64,000 nt of DNA from CBDFLS01 sp965249185 (GCA_965249185.1 CBDFLS010000002.1:2062479-2126478), one strand, 5' to 3'. Counted from the first letter of the stretch, positions 48,798 through 57,717 are shown. The notes: a model not told the origin generated them from the sequence alone. Made by a program: numbers and translations.

Positions 48798-49550
48798 ATG
48801 ACGACCTCATCGACCAAGAACGGAAGCAACGGCGTCCACCCGGACGCTGCCATCACTCCGGAGCACGACCTGCTCTGGGACAGCCTGTCCCCCAAGGTGG
48901 TGACCGAGCTGGAGAAGCCCCTCGACCCGAGCCTGGTCTCCCAGCGCAAGGGACGGGCCGGGCGCAATTACAACTACATCGAGGGCCACACCGTCATCGA
49001 CCAGGCGAACCGCATCTTCGGGTTAGCGGGTTGGGGTTATGAAGTGGTGGGCGACGTGACCCTGCGGGAGATCGAGCAGGTCGACCCCAAGACGGGCGAG
49101 ATCAGCCGCATCCGCGCCTACAGCGCTCCGGTGCGGGTCACCGTCCCCGGCGCTCCGCCCCGCACGGATATCGGGTTCCACGCCGTGGCGGAGGAGACGG
49201 CGGAGGGTCACGACACAGCCTGCAAAGGGTCGGTTACCGACGGTCTCAAACGCGCCCTGCGCAGCTTCGGAGACCAGTTCGGGAATTGCCTCTACGGAGA
49301 CCAGGCGGCCACCGGGCAACCGGCGAAGCAGGAAAGCGCAGCCGACTCCCTTGCTCCGCCGCTGCGGGCGACGCTGATCGACCTGGGGGCGATGCAGGGG
49401 TTCGACGAGAAGCAGGTGCGGGCTGCGGTCAAGGGCAAGACGGGCAAGGACCTTGAGGCGGTATCGGCATCGGAGCTGACGCCGCTCGTGCAAGGGGCGA
49501 CCCGGAAGCTCCAGCAGACGCGGGAAGCAGAGGCGGCGGAAGCGGCATGA
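48798..49550 (+). CDS. Rad52/Rad22-like single-strand annealing protein
   Basis: A 250-residue protein with the Rad52-family N-terminal region (about 35-170: YNYIEGHTVIDQANRIFGLAGW, ETAEGHDTACKGSVTDGLKRALRSFGDQFGNCLYG). Such proteins anneal complementary single strands and are common on phages and conjugative elements. The C-terminal third is acidic and variable, perhaps contacting SSB or nuclease. ATG 48798 has AAAGGAG. It is followed by nuclease and SSB genes of the same operon. Confidence 0.88.
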   Translation: MTTSSTKNGSNGVHPDAAITPEHDLLWDSLSPKVVTELEKPLDPSLVSQRKGRAGRNYNYIEGHTVIDQANRIFGLAGWGYEVVGDVTLREIEQVDPKTGEISRIRAYSAPVRVTVPGAPPRTDIGFHAVAEETAEGHDTACKGSVTDGLKRALRSFGDQFGNCLYGDQAATGQPAKQESAADSLAPPLRATLIDLGAMQGFDEKQVRAAVKGKTGKDLEAVSASELTPLVQGATRKLQQTREAEAAEAA

Positions 49551-49577
49551 GCCCAACGCGCCATAGCGAGCCCACGT

Positions 49578-49613
49578 AACGGGGCTGTCTGCACACCGGG
49601 GCAGCCCCGTTTT
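49578..49613 (+). terminator. Intercistronic hairpin with T-run
   Basis: AACGGGGCTG pairs with CAGCCCCGTT and is followed by TTT, then an AAAGGAG ribosome site for the next gene. It may limit read-through or protect transcript ends. Confidence 0.6.
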
Positions 49614-49639
49614 CATCTACAGGACCGAAAGGAGACGAC

Positions 49640-49960
49640 ATGAAAGTGAACACTATGTATACCCCGTGGGGACCTCCCCAGGACGTCGTAGCACTGGCCG
49701 AGGGCGTGGTGCGGATCGAAACGGCCAGCCACGGCGGGCTGAAGCTGAGCTGGGAGCGGTGGGACTCCCTTCCCCCTGCCGTCCAAGAGACGCTGCTGAC
49801 CCCGACCTACGCCGAAGAGGACTGCGAAGAGGTCATCGTCCAGACGCTGCTGGGCATCGGCGACAAGAGGGACCGGGAGTGTGCCCTCAAGGTCGCCAAA
49901 TTCTTCGACCGCTACGCCCCAGCCCTTCCCTATCTCCTTGAGAAGGGGGAGGGACCATGA
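49640..49960 (+). CDS. DUF7007-like small protein
   Basis: A 106-residue protein with the pattern YTPWGPPQDV ... IETASHGGLKLS ... LPPAVQETLL, which recalls small phage and element proteins grouped as DUF7007. This assignment is from memory of the TPWG and HGG pattern only. It overlaps the TSCPD gene by 4 bp (ATGA). Function unknown. Confidence 0.55.
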   Translation: MKVNTMYTPWGPPQDVVALAEGVVRIETASHGGLKLSWERWDSLPPAVQETLLTPTYAEEDCEEVIVQTLLGIGDKRDRECALKVAKFFDRYAPALPYLLEKGEGP

Positions 49961-50376
49961 CCCCGGCGACACGGCCCAGGCCCAGGACGCTGCCAAGCAG
50001 CACGACCAAGCTCCATACCGAGCACGGGAACCTCTACATCACGGTGTCCCTGGACGAGGACGGTGAGCCCTTCGAGGTCTTCGGAAGCATCGGCAAGGCG
50101 GGTTCCTTCACCTCCGGGGTGACGGAGTTGGCCTGCCGACTCGTCTCGCTGCACTTGCGGAGGGGCACGCCCGTCGCCGAGATCGTGGACCAGTGCCAGG
50201 GCATAGCTGAGATGCAGCCCTTCGCCAATCAGTTGAGCGATGGGTCGAGCATATGGGTGCTCGGTTTAGGAGACGCTATCGCCCACATCCTGCGGGGCTT
50301 CCTCAAGGCCAGGCAGGAGAGAGAGGAGAAGCAGAGAGGAGAGGAAGAAGGAACCGAAGCTAAGGCAGCCGCATGA
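49957..50376 (+). CDS. Stand-alone TSCPD-domain protein
   Basis: A 139-residue protein whose residues about 20-115 match the TSCPD domain of class II ribonucleotide reductase: HGNLYITVSLDEDGEPFEVF, GKAGSFTSGVTELACRLVSL and LRRGTPVAEIVDQCQGI correspond to HGNAYVTINFDADGKPFEVF and following in the chromosomal nrdJ. The last about 25 residues are Glu/Lys-rich. It may interact with nucleotide-reduction machinery; on a mobile element this is inference. Confidence 0.8.
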   Translation: MTPATRPRPRTLPSSTTKLHTEHGNLYITVSLDEDGEPFEVFGSIGKAGSFTSGVTELACRLVSLHLRRGTPVAEIVDQCQGIAEMQPFANQLSDGSSIWVLGLGDAIAHILRGFLKARQEREEKQRGEEEGTEAKAAA

Positions 50377-50407
50377 GCTGCACAGACAACCGAGCGTTGC
50401 GCAAAGG

Positions 50408-50435
50408 CGGGGCTGTCTCTACGGGGGCGGCTCCG
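50408..50435 (+). terminator. Intercistronic hairpin (imperfect)
   Basis: CGGGGCTG pairs imperfectly with CGGCTCCG, resembling the hairpin at 49578. It precedes the nuclease gene and its AAAGGAG site. Confidence 0.4.
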
Positions 50436-50468
50436 CTCTTCATATTCAGGAGCAAAGGAGAAGTGACC

Positions 50469-51527
50469 ATGAGCCAGAACGAGGACCTGACCAACGACCG
50501 GTCGGAGGTCTACTCACGACCGGCAGCCCATTTCGACGGCGACGGGGCGCTGGTGGTGCGGGCATCGGCCGCCAGCAGCTGCCGCAGAGCCCTTTGGTAT
50601 GCCGCCACTGAACATCAGCCCACCAACCCTCCCAGCGACGAATCCCTGACCGTCATGGAGGCGGGGCAGGCCCTTGAGCAGGTGGTGCTGCGGGCGATGG
50701 AGCGTGCGAGCTGGGACGTGACCCCGGTGGACCCCAACAACCCCAGGGAGGTGACGGCCCAGATCACCCCCAACCTCCGCGTTACCGGCCACCCCGACGC
50801 CACCGGCATCCTCCCCTTCTTCGGAGGGCCGGAGGTGATCGTCGAGGTCAAGACCAGGGGGCCGGAAGCCTACAAGCGCTGGCAGACCCTTGGCGCAGAG
50901 CGGAGTCACCCCGAATCGGTCGCCCAGGCCGCTCTCTACACCTACGGGCTATTCGGGGAGAAGCGCGATGTGGTGATCGCCACGATGGACACGGGCAGCC
51001 GAGCCTGGGACACGGAGACGATTCCCGCCGAACGCGTGGAGGACGCGATGGAGGCCGTTACATTCCGGCTCGGCGAGCTGGCCGACCACTACGCCGCCCA
51101 CGGACAGGACCCGGACGAGCTGCCGGAGCGGGACTTCCGCGCCGGTAGCTGGCAGTGCCGGAGCTGCCCGTTCCTGAACACGTGCAAGCCCGGAGCAGCC
51201 GAGGAAAGAGGAGAAACAGACGAGTCACCGGACATAGAAGGAAGGGAGGTGAGCGCGGAGGAGGCCCGGGAGGCGGCGCGGGCATACCTGGAAGCGCAGG
51301 AAGCCCTTCGGGAGCCGGAACAGGCCAAACGCCGGGCGCTGGACACCCTCAAGTCGTGGATGCGGCAGCGGGGGATGACCAAAGCAAGCGTCGAGGGCCG
51401 GTCGGTAAGCCTGGTGCAGACCCGCCGCTTCTCGGTCGACTACCGCAAGCTGAACGCGCTGCTGGACCCGGATACCCGCGTCGACATTGTGACGGAGGCC
51501 GTGTCTCAGTACGTGCGGGTGAGCTAG
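50469..51527 (+). CDS. PD-(D/E)XK nuclease, Cas4/RecB-like with Fe-S cysteines
   Basis: A 352-residue nuclease. Catalytic residues appear as H108, D110 (VTGHPDATG), E126-x-K128 (IVEVKTRG) and Q153 (AQAALYTYG). C38 together with C230, C233 and C239 (CRSCPFLNTC) forms the four-Cys pattern that binds a 4Fe-4S cluster in Cas4/AddB nucleases. A helical C-terminal region follows. ATG 50469 has AAAGGAG. It likely resects DNA ends to feed the adjacent annealing protein and SSB. Confidence 0.85.
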   Translation: MSQNEDLTNDRSEVYSRPAAHFDGDGALVVRASAASSCRRALWYAATEHQPTNPPSDESLTVMEAGQALEQVVLRAMERASWDVTPVDPNNPREVTAQITPNLRVTGHPDATGILPFFGGPEVIVEVKTRGPEAYKRWQTLGAERSHPESVAQAALYTYGLFGEKRDVVIATMDTGSRAWDTETIPAERVEDAMEAVTFRLGELADHYAAHGQDPDELPERDFRAGSWQCRSCPFLNTCKPGAAEERGETDESPDIEGREVSAEEAREAARAYLEAQEALREPEQAKRRALDTLKSWMRQRGMTKASVEGRSVSLVQTRRFSVDYRKLNALLDPDTRVDIVTEAVSQYVRVS

Positions 51528-51641
51528 ACGCTCTGTAACGGGAGCGCATGGACAAGACCGTTCCCTTCGGAAGGGGACGGCGCTGCATTTCCATTCGAGT
51601 GCGGCAACGCCGCACTACTACACACACAAAGGAGAAACGAC

Positions 51642-52037
51642 ATGGCACGCACAATCAACAAGGTAGAGCTACTGGGACGGGTCGGAGCAGACCCCGAAAT
51701 GAAATACACCCAGAGCGGCACCGCCATCACCCAGCTACGGCTGGCCACCGACCGACACCGCCAGAACGGAGAGACGAGCACGGACTGGCACAGTATCACC
51801 TGCTGGTCCGGCCTGGCCGAAGCGGTGAACCAGTATGTCGCCAAAGGGGACCGGCTGTACGTCGCAGGCAAGCTGGCCCAGAACTCGTATGAAACCGAGG
51901 ACGGACAGCGCAGGCACCGCACCGAGATTCACGCCTCCGAGGTGGTCTTCCTCGACTCTCGCAACGGGAATGGCTCTGCGAAGGAGTCTGAGGACGCGGC
52001 TGCTGAGGAACCGGTGACGGCCAAGTCACCCTTCTAG
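51642..52037 (+). CDS. ssb: Single-stranded DNA-binding protein
   Basis: A 131-residue SSB with OB-fold residues about 1-108 (INKVELLGRVGADPEMKYTQ, TDWHSITCWSGLAEAVNQYV, KGDRLYVAGKL) and an acidic C-terminus ending in SPF, a degenerate form of the DIPF tail that recruits partners. AAAGGAG precedes ATG 51642. It is an element-borne copy, probably serving transfer or annealing. Confidence 0.95.
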   Translation: MARTINKVELLGRVGADPEMKYTQSGTAITQLRLATDRHRQNGETSTDWHSITCWSGLAEAVNQYVAKGDRLYVAGKLAQNSYETEDGQRRHRTEIHASEVVFLDSRNGNGSAKESEDAAAEEPVTAKSPF

Positions 52038-52080
52038 GCCAGAAACACCTACTGCCGTCCGCCGTTTCGCAGGCGCTCCA

Positions 52081-52112
52081 CGGGGCCGTTCCCACCTTTG
52101 GGATCGGCCCCG
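52081..52112 (+). terminator. Intercistronic hairpin
   Basis: CGGGGCCG (52081-52088) pairs with CGGCCCCG (52105-52112); an inner TCCCA/TGGGA pairing extends it. It lies between ssb and the radC-like gene. Confidence 0.55.
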
Positions 52113-52151
52113 CTTCTCGTTTCAGTCCACTTACACCTACGGGAGGTCCCT

Positions 52152-52655
52152 ATGACCACGGAACGCTACACCGACACACTACTGGAGACCCTCCGGCGCA
52201 ACGTCAGCATCCTGGGAGAGCTGGCCGTGCGCTACGGGGTGGAGACCCATCCACCGCGCCCCGCCGACCCTCCGGCGGTCTATTCGCCCGAGGCGGTGCG
52301 GCTGCTGCTAGCGCCGGAGATGGCCCGCCTCGCCCAGGAGCAGCTACGGGTCCTGCTCCTCAATACCAGGACCGAAGTGGTGGGCCAGCGGGTCGTCTAC
52401 CAGGGCGACGTGAGCTCCATCACCGTCAGACCGGCGGAGGTGTTCCGGCCCGCCGTCATTGAGGCGGTTCCAAGCATCATCGTCGTCCACAATCATCCCA
52501 GCAGAGACCCCGAACCGAGCCCGGCTGACGTGGCTATTACCAAGAAGCTCATGGAGGCGGGCAAGCTCCTGGGGGTCGAGCTACTGGACCACGTGGTCAT
52601 CGGCGGGGACAAGGCCGTCAGCCTCAAGGAGCGCGGCCTCATCACCACCCTCTAA
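52152..52655 (+). CDS. RadC/JAB-domain protein
   Basis: A 167-residue protein. The JAB metal-binding motif is VVHNHPSRDPEPSPADV (about 117-133), preceded by LLNTRTEVVGQRVVYQG. It is shorter than chromosomal RadC and lacks the full N-terminal helix-hairpin-helix; mobile elements often carry this form. GGGAGG precedes ATG 52152. Exact function is unknown. Confidence 0.9.
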   Translation: MTTERYTDTLLETLRRNVSILGELAVRYGVETHPPRPADPPAVYSPEAVRLLLAPEMARLAQEQLRVLLLNTRTEVVGQRVVYQGDVSSITVRPAEVFRPAVIEAVPSIIVVHNHPSRDPEPSPADVAITKKLMEAGKLLGVELLDHVVIGGDKAVSLKERGLITTL

Positions 52656-52759
52656 CCCTATAGGAAAACCCAGGCAGCCCAGCAACGACCCTTACCGGCC
52701 CCACGGAGTCACCGCGCCTCCGCGCATCAGCATTCCAATTACCGAAAGGAGACATACCC

Positions 52760-53419
52760 ATGCTTGCAACCGACCACACACTCGACCCCGAAGCCCTGTA
52801 CACCATCAACGCCGGGGGGTTCTCGGCCACCGCCGACGCCTTCGCCCGCGACGAGGCGACCGACGGCCTCTGGTTCGTCTCGATGGTGGGCTCCCAGACG
52901 GCGCTCAAGGCGATCTGGGCCTCCCTGCTCAAGCAACCGCCCGATGTTGCCCACCTCATCCAGGGCGCGGATGGGATGGCCCTCTCGGGAGGGTATGAGC
53001 GCTGCGGTATCCCGTACCAAACAATTGGCACGTGGACGACCAAGATCGCCAAGCTGCCGGTGAGTGGGGGCTGGCACGCGTTGGTCTATACGAAAATGGC
53101 CCAGTACGCCTCCGAACACGACACCTTCCTCCTCCTGGCCCAGACGGAAGACGAGGCCCCCAGGCTCCACTACCGCTTCCTGGACAAGAGGAGCCCACTG
53201 CCGTTGCATCCCTCCTGGGCAGACTGGCTGTGGCGGCGGGGCCTTCAGAAGGAGGAGACCACTCAGCTCCAATCGACGGGAGTGGTCGCCTACCGCTGCA
53301 ACCCCAACCCCGAATCCCTCAAGGAGGACCTCTCGGAGGCGGTGGCTTCTGGGACGCTGACCCTACCCGGAGAGGAAGAGTCCATCGTGGCAGCAGTGAA
53401 CGGAGGAGGGTATGGATAA
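52760..53419 (+). CDS. Hypothetical element protein
   Basis: A 219-residue soluble alpha/beta protein with no recognised family. It is Trp-rich near the middle (HPSWADWLWRRGLQ). AAAGGAG precedes ATG 52760. It overlaps the next gene by 8 bp, so it belongs to the operon. Confidence 0.6.
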   Translation: MLATDHTLDPEALYTINAGGFSATADAFARDEATDGLWFVSMVGSQTALKAIWASLLKQPPDVAHLIQGADGMALSGGYERCGIPYQTIGTWTTKIAKLPVSGGWHALVYTKMAQYASEHDTFLLLAQTEDEAPRLHYRFLDKRSPLPLHPSWADWLWRRGLQKEETTQLQSTGVVAYRCNPNPESLKEDLSEAVASGTLTLPGEEESIVAAVNGGGYG

Positions 53420-53810
53420 GACGCTGACAATTGCCAAACGCACAAACAAACGCAGGCAGGAGCGGCATTTCAAAGCCTGGCAGCGCTTCTCGCCGGACGG
53501 AACGACCTGCCGTTTCTGCCGGCACGACCACACGCAGCACCTGTGCACCTCCGCGCAACCGCATTTCTATCGGCCAGCGACGGAGGCAGAGAGGCGCGAC
53601 CCCAGGGTAACCCTCTACCGCCACCCGCTAGTCGATGGGGGCTACGTGCTGGTCAGACGGATGCCGGTGGCGAAACACGCCGAGATTATCACAGCCTTTT
53701 GTACCGCCTGCGCAGAAGCTGCCGGCACCCGCCAGGTCCTCTGCTACCAGCGGACCCGCGCTATCGGAGAGGTGGTGGGAATCAAGTCAGAAAAGCGGCT
53801 CGCCGCCTGA
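53412..53810 (+). CDS. Cys/His-rich element protein
   Basis: A 132-residue protein with a likely zinc site CRFCRHDHTQHLC (about 34-46) and a second Cys pair (FCTAC). The basic N-terminus (KRTNKRRQERHF) suggests nucleic-acid contact. No family recognised. Confidence 0.6.
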   Translation: MDKTLTIAKRTNKRRQERHFKAWQRFSPDGTTCRFCRHDHTQHLCTSAQPHFYRPATEAERRDPRVTLYRHPLVDGGYVLVRRMPVAKHAEIITAFCTACAEAAGTRQVLCYQRTRAIGEVVGIKSEKRLAA

Positions 53811-53839
53811 AGGCGGTAGCCGATGAAAGGAGAAACACT

Positions 53840-54103
53840 ATGACCACAAACCAGACCCTGTTCTTCACCTGCCCGCACTGCGAGGAGCGGTCCGCCCAGA
53901 TTGAGGAGCCGGACAAGGATGTCCATACCGGAGAGAGCTACCACTGCAACTCCTGCGGGGTGCAGGTGATATTCCAGGCGCTGTCCGCCGAGGACTACGT
54001 CCCACCGCCCAGGGCGAGGAGGGACTGCTACTTCTGCAACCCCGAACCCTGCAAGTTCGGCCCATCAATATCGACCGACCATGAGAAAGGAGAGACGTCA
54101 TGA
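53840..54103 (+). CDS. Zinc-ribbon protein
   Basis: An 87-residue protein with CPHC (about 11-14) and CNSC (about 36-39) forming a treble-clef-like zinc ribbon, and a further CYFC...C cluster near the C-terminus. ATG 53840 has AAAGGAG; the stop overlaps the methyltransferase start (ATGA). Confidence 0.65.
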   Translation: MTTNQTLFFTCPHCEERSAQIEEPDKDVHTGESYHCNSCGVQVIFQALSAEDYVPPPRARRDCYFCNPEPCKFGPSISTDHEKGETS

Positions 54104-55137
54104 GACTAGCAGCACAGAGTAAAGGGGGCTTTTACCCCACGCCAGAACGGGTGGTTGACTTCATCGCCTCGCTGATACGGGTTCCTTCGGGCTCCTACTA
54201 CCGGAACCGGGAGGCGCTCCGCATCCTCGACCCCTGCTGCGGTGCGGGGGAAGCGGCGGCCCAACTGGCGGAGCGGTTGGCCAGCGTCAACACGGTCCCC
54301 ATCGAGACCTACGGGGTGGAGCTGCACCAGGAGAGAGCGGAAGAGGCGGCGGGCCGTTTGCGCCGCACCCTGGCGGCGGACCTGTTCCAGACCTCCATCG
54401 GCAACCAGGCGTTCGGCGTCTGCTTTTTGAACCCTCCATACGACCACGATCCGGAAAGTAAGCGGACGGAGCACGCGTTTCTCACCCACGTCACCCGCTA
54501 CCTGGACCAGGGAGGGCTGCTGGTGTTCATCGTGCCCCGGCAGCGTCTCGCCGTCTCCGCCAAGTACCTGGCGTCATACTACGCCAGGCTGAGGTGCTGG
54601 GCTTTCCCGCACCCTGAGCGTGAGGCATTCGACCAGGTGGTGGTCATGGGCTACCGGCAACTGGAGCCCCATCTGGACGTGGAGGTCGAGAGGGAGATAC
54701 GGGAGTGGTCGGAGGGGGAGCCAAGACCGCTGGTCTCCTCGAACTACCCCGTCTACACCCCATCCACCGCCGATGCAGGCGACATCCTGTTCGCCACCCG
54801 CAACGTCGATCCCGTGGCCGCTGCTGCCGAGGCGAGGCGTTCCGGCCTGTGGGCCAACGCCGAGGTCACCGACGCGCTGTGGCCCAGCAAAGACCAACGC
54901 ACCCGTCCACTGATGCCGCTCCGTCGCGGACACATGGCCATGCTCATCGCTGCCGGTTTCCTGGACAACCTCCAGCTCCAGGCCGACGGTCGGCGCATCC
55001 TGGTCAAGGGGAAGACCACCAAGGAGCTGGTCCTGGTGGAGGAGACCCCCGATAAGGAGACCTACCGGGAGAAGCTCCGCACCACTGTCGTCGCGTTGGA
55101 CCTGGAGGACGGCATGATAACCGACATCGCCGCATAA
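54100..55137 (+). CDS. DUF6094-type SAM-dependent DNA methyltransferase-like protein
   Basis: A 345-residue protein with GGFYPTPERVVDFIA, the SAM motif LDPCCGAGEAA (about 43-53) and the catalytic motif FLNPPYDHD (about 109-117), as in N6-adenine methyltransferases; the FYPTP start is typical of DUF6094 proteins on conjugative elements. No restriction enzyme is adjacent. It may be an orphan methylase or an anti-restriction factor, acting with the helicase downstream. Confidence 0.8.
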   Translation: MRLAAQSKGGFYPTPERVVDFIASLIRVPSGSYYRNREALRILDPCCGAGEAAAQLAERLASVNTVPIETYGVELHQERAEEAAGRLRRTLAADLFQTSIGNQAFGVCFLNPPYDHDPESKRTEHAFLTHVTRYLDQGGLLVFIVPRQRLAVSAKYLASYYARLRCWAFPHPEREAFDQVVVMGYRQLEPHLDVEVEREIREWSEGEPRPLVSSNYPVYTPSTADAGDILFATRNVDPVAAAAEARRSGLWANAEVTDALWPSKDQRTRPLMPLRRGHMAMLIAAGFLDNLQLQADGRRILVKGKTTKELVLVEETPDKETYREKLRTTVVALDLEDGMITDIAA

Positions 55138-55161
55138 GACTGCTCACCCAGAGCCGCATCA

Positions 55162-55198
55162 CGAGGCCCCACTGGTGTCAGTGACCAGCGGGGCCTCG
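55162..55198 (+). terminator. Strong intercistronic hairpin
   Basis: A 15-bp stem (55162-55176 with 55184-55198, one mismatch) lies between the methyltransferase and helicase genes. Confidence 0.6.
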
Positions 55199-55260
55199 CC
55201 TCTTGCTACAACCCACAAGAACCCGGCATACATATCTATATATAAGGAAGGAGACGACCA

Positions 55261-57564
55261 ATGGACCTCGCTCAGTTCATCGACACCTACCGAGACGCAA
55301 TAGCTCAGCGGGTGGTGGAGTCCTACCCGCCCCTCTACCGGCCCTCTCAGAACGGCGTCGGCCTGCCCCAACTCCTACGCTCCCCCCTGGGGGCGCAGGC
55401 CGACGCCATACGGGGTGTGACCCTCTCCCTCAAGGCCCACCAGGGCACAAACATCGTGGGGGAGATGGGCACCGGCAAGACCTTCCTCGGCGCATCGGCA
55501 GCCTACGCCGCTGGCTTCCAGCGGGTGCTCGTCCTCACACCCCCGCACCTGACCCGGAAGTGGAAGCGGGAGGTCGAGCAGACGGTGCCCAAGGCCCGCG
55601 TCGCCATCGTCGCCTCCATCACCGACCTGGAGAAGCTGCGCCTCTCCACCGGCCCAGGACCCCTCTTCGCCATCATGTCAAGAGAACGGGCGAAGCTCTC
55701 CTACCGCTGGCGGGCGGCGTACATCGAGCGGTGGGCCACAGCCAGGGGCGGGCTGGTCCGAGACGAGGAGACGGGGGAACCCTTCAAGGTGCCCTGCTGC
55801 CCCCTCTGCGCCAGCCAGATCGTGGACAAGGACGGTGTGCCCCTGACCGCCGAGGAGATGGGGCGCAAGCGGCGCACCTGCGCTGGGTGCGGCTCCGCCC
55901 TCTGGCAAGCCGACCCCAACGGGCCGAAGCGATACCCGCTCGCCGACTACATCAAGAAGCGGATGAAGGGCTTCTTCGAGCTGCTCGTAACAGACGAGGT
56001 GCATGAGTACAAAGGAAGGGGCTCCGCCCAGGGCATCGCAGCGGGCGTCCTCGCCGACTCCTGCGGGCGCTCCCTCACCCTGACCGGCACCCTCTCTGGA
56101 GGGTATTCGAGCACCTTGTTCCACCTGCTCTACCGGTTCAGCCCGGCCATCAGGACGGAGTTCGGGCGCTCCGAGGAGGGAAGGTGGATATCCCGCTACG
56201 GCTTCGAGGAGCACACCATCGGCAAGGACGACGACGACTCGGTGGAGGACGGACGGTTCAGCCGTAGGCGGAGATACCGCAAGGTGGTGCGGGAACGGCC
56301 GGGGCTCGCCCCAGCCGCCCTGTTTCACCTCATAGGCAATAGCGTGTTCCTCAGACTCTCCGACGTGGCATCGGGGCTGCCTCCCTACGAGGAGCAGGTG
56401 ATGCTGTGCGGGATGGACTCCGAGCCCGATGCCATCGGCTACACCCAGCGGGGAGCCTACGGCACCCTCTTCGAGAAGCTGCGGGCTGCATTAACCGATG
56501 CACTGGCCAAGGGCTCACGGAAGCTCCTGTCCACCTATCTTCAGTCGCTGCTGGCCTACCCCGACGGCTGCACGCGGGGCGAGACCGTCTTCGACCCGGA
56601 GTCGGGGGACGTGCTCGTCCAGGTGCCGCCCCTCTCCGAGGAGAAACTGTATCCAAAGGAGAAGGCACTGCTGGACCTGGTGGCAACGGAAAGAATGGAG
56701 GGGAGGAGAGTGTTGGTCTACGCCACCCATACCGGAACAAGGGACGTAACCGAAAGGATGAGCGACATCCTGGCGAAGCACGGATTCCGGGTGGCGGTGA
56801 TGAAGGCCGATGCCGTGGCCCCGGACCGGAGGGAGGCGTGGGTGGAGCAGAAGGTCAAGGAGGGCATCGACGTCCTGATCTGCCACCCACGTCTGGTGCA
56901 GACGGGCCTCGACCTGATCGACTTCCCAACGATTGTTTGGGCGGAAACGGATTACAGCGTCTACACCATGCGGCAGGCGTCGCGCCGCTCCTGGCGCATC
57001 GGACAGACCCGGCCCGTCAAGGTCGTGTTCATGGCCTACAGGGGCACCCTCCAGGCCGACGCATTGAAGCTGGTGGCCCAGAAGCTGCAAAGTTCCCTGG
57101 CCGTAGAGGGGGAGCTGCCCGAGGATGGCCTCGCGGCCTATGGGGATGACGGGGACGACCTGATGCTGGCCCTGGCAAGAAAGATCGTGAACGGAGAAGA
57201 GGATGAGGAGTCGGTGGAGGCGGTCTTCGCCCAGGCGAGGGAGGCCGAAGCCAGCGGCGAAGAGCTGCTGGTGGACGAGGAGTGGCACGCGGTGGAGTTG
57301 GAAGCCGAGACGGTGCCGGTTGTGATCGAGACGCATCGGAACGGAGCCAGCCACGCCGCCAAGGTGGACGCGGGCAACGGTCATCACGACGAAGCCCCTG
57401 AGACACAGCGGTCGCTCTTCTCCTGGGCAGAGTTCATGGCCGAGGAGCCGGCGAAGCCGGCCAGAAGAAACGGGAAGCCCACGCCCGCGACCCTCTCGAT
57501 GTTCGAGTGGGCGCTGAGCTTGGAGGAAGAAAAGGAGGAGGAGAGGGCCGGCGCTAGGCGTTGA
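55261..57564 (+). CDS. SNF2-type DNA/RNA helicase with zinc-ribbon insertion
   Basis: A 767-residue SF2 ATPase. Walker A is GEMGTGKT (67-74), followed by VLTPPHLTRKWKREVE (motif Ia), DEVH (245-248) and TLTGTLSGG. The second RecA domain has LICHPRLVQTGLDL and QASRRSWRIGQTRPV (motif VI). Between motifs Ia and II a zinc ribbon is inserted (C180, C183, C207, C210). The C-terminal about 170 residues are acidic and disordered-looking. AAGGAG precedes ATG 55261. Last gene of the rightward operon. Confidence 0.85.
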   Translation: MDLAQFIDTYRDAIAQRVVESYPPLYRPSQNGVGLPQLLRSPLGAQADAIRGVTLSLKAHQGTNIVGEMGTGKTFLGASAAYAAGFQRVLVLTPPHLTRKWKREVEQTVPKARVAIVASITDLEKLRLSTGPGPLFAIMSRERAKLSYRWRAAYIERWATARGGLVRDEETGEPFKVPCCPLCASQIVDKDGVPLTAEEMGRKRRTCAGCGSALWQADPNGPKRYPLADYIKKRMKGFFELLVTDEVHEYKGRGSAQGIAAGVLADSCGRSLTLTGTLSGGYSSTLFHLLYRFSPAIRTEFGRSEEGRWISRYGFEEHTIGKDDDDSVEDGRFSRRRRYRKVVRERPGLAPAALFHLIGNSVFLRLSDVASGLPPYEEQVMLCGMDSEPDAIGYTQRGAYGTLFEKLRAALTDALAKGSRKLLSTYLQSLLAYPDGCTRGETVFDPESGDVLVQVPPLSEEKLYPKEKALLDLVATERMEGRRVLVYATHTGTRDVTERMSDILAKHGFRVAVMKADAVAPDRREAWVEQKVKEGIDVLICHPRLVQTGLDLIDFPTIVWAETDYSVYTMRQASRRSWRIGQTRPVKVVFMAYRGTLQADALKLVAQKLQSSLAVEGELPEDGLAAYGDDGDDLMLALARKIVNGEEDEESVEAVFAQAREAEASGEELLVDEEWHAVELEAETVPVVIETHRNGASHAAKVDAGNGHHDEAPETQRSLFSWAEFMAEEPAKPARRNGKPTPATLSMFEWALSLEEEKEEERAGARR

Positions 57565-57574
57565 CCAGAACTAC

Positions 57575-57613
57575 ACAGGGGGACCACTGCGGATGTAGCA
57601 GCGGTCCCCCTGT
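57575..57613 (+). terminator. Terminator of the rightward operon
   Basis: ACAGGGGGACC.CTGC (57575-57590) pairs with GCAG.GGTCCCCCTGT (57598-57613), one mismatch, 7-nt loop, 10 bp past the helicase stop. Confidence 0.7.
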
Positions 57614-57717
57614 TCCATCCATATATGCGACCCCTTTTTTGTTGCCCGAATTCATCATTGCTCTTCCATGCATTGGAAGCAGCGTCCAGAGTCCATGCCC
57701 AGGGCCGGGCGGTAGGG

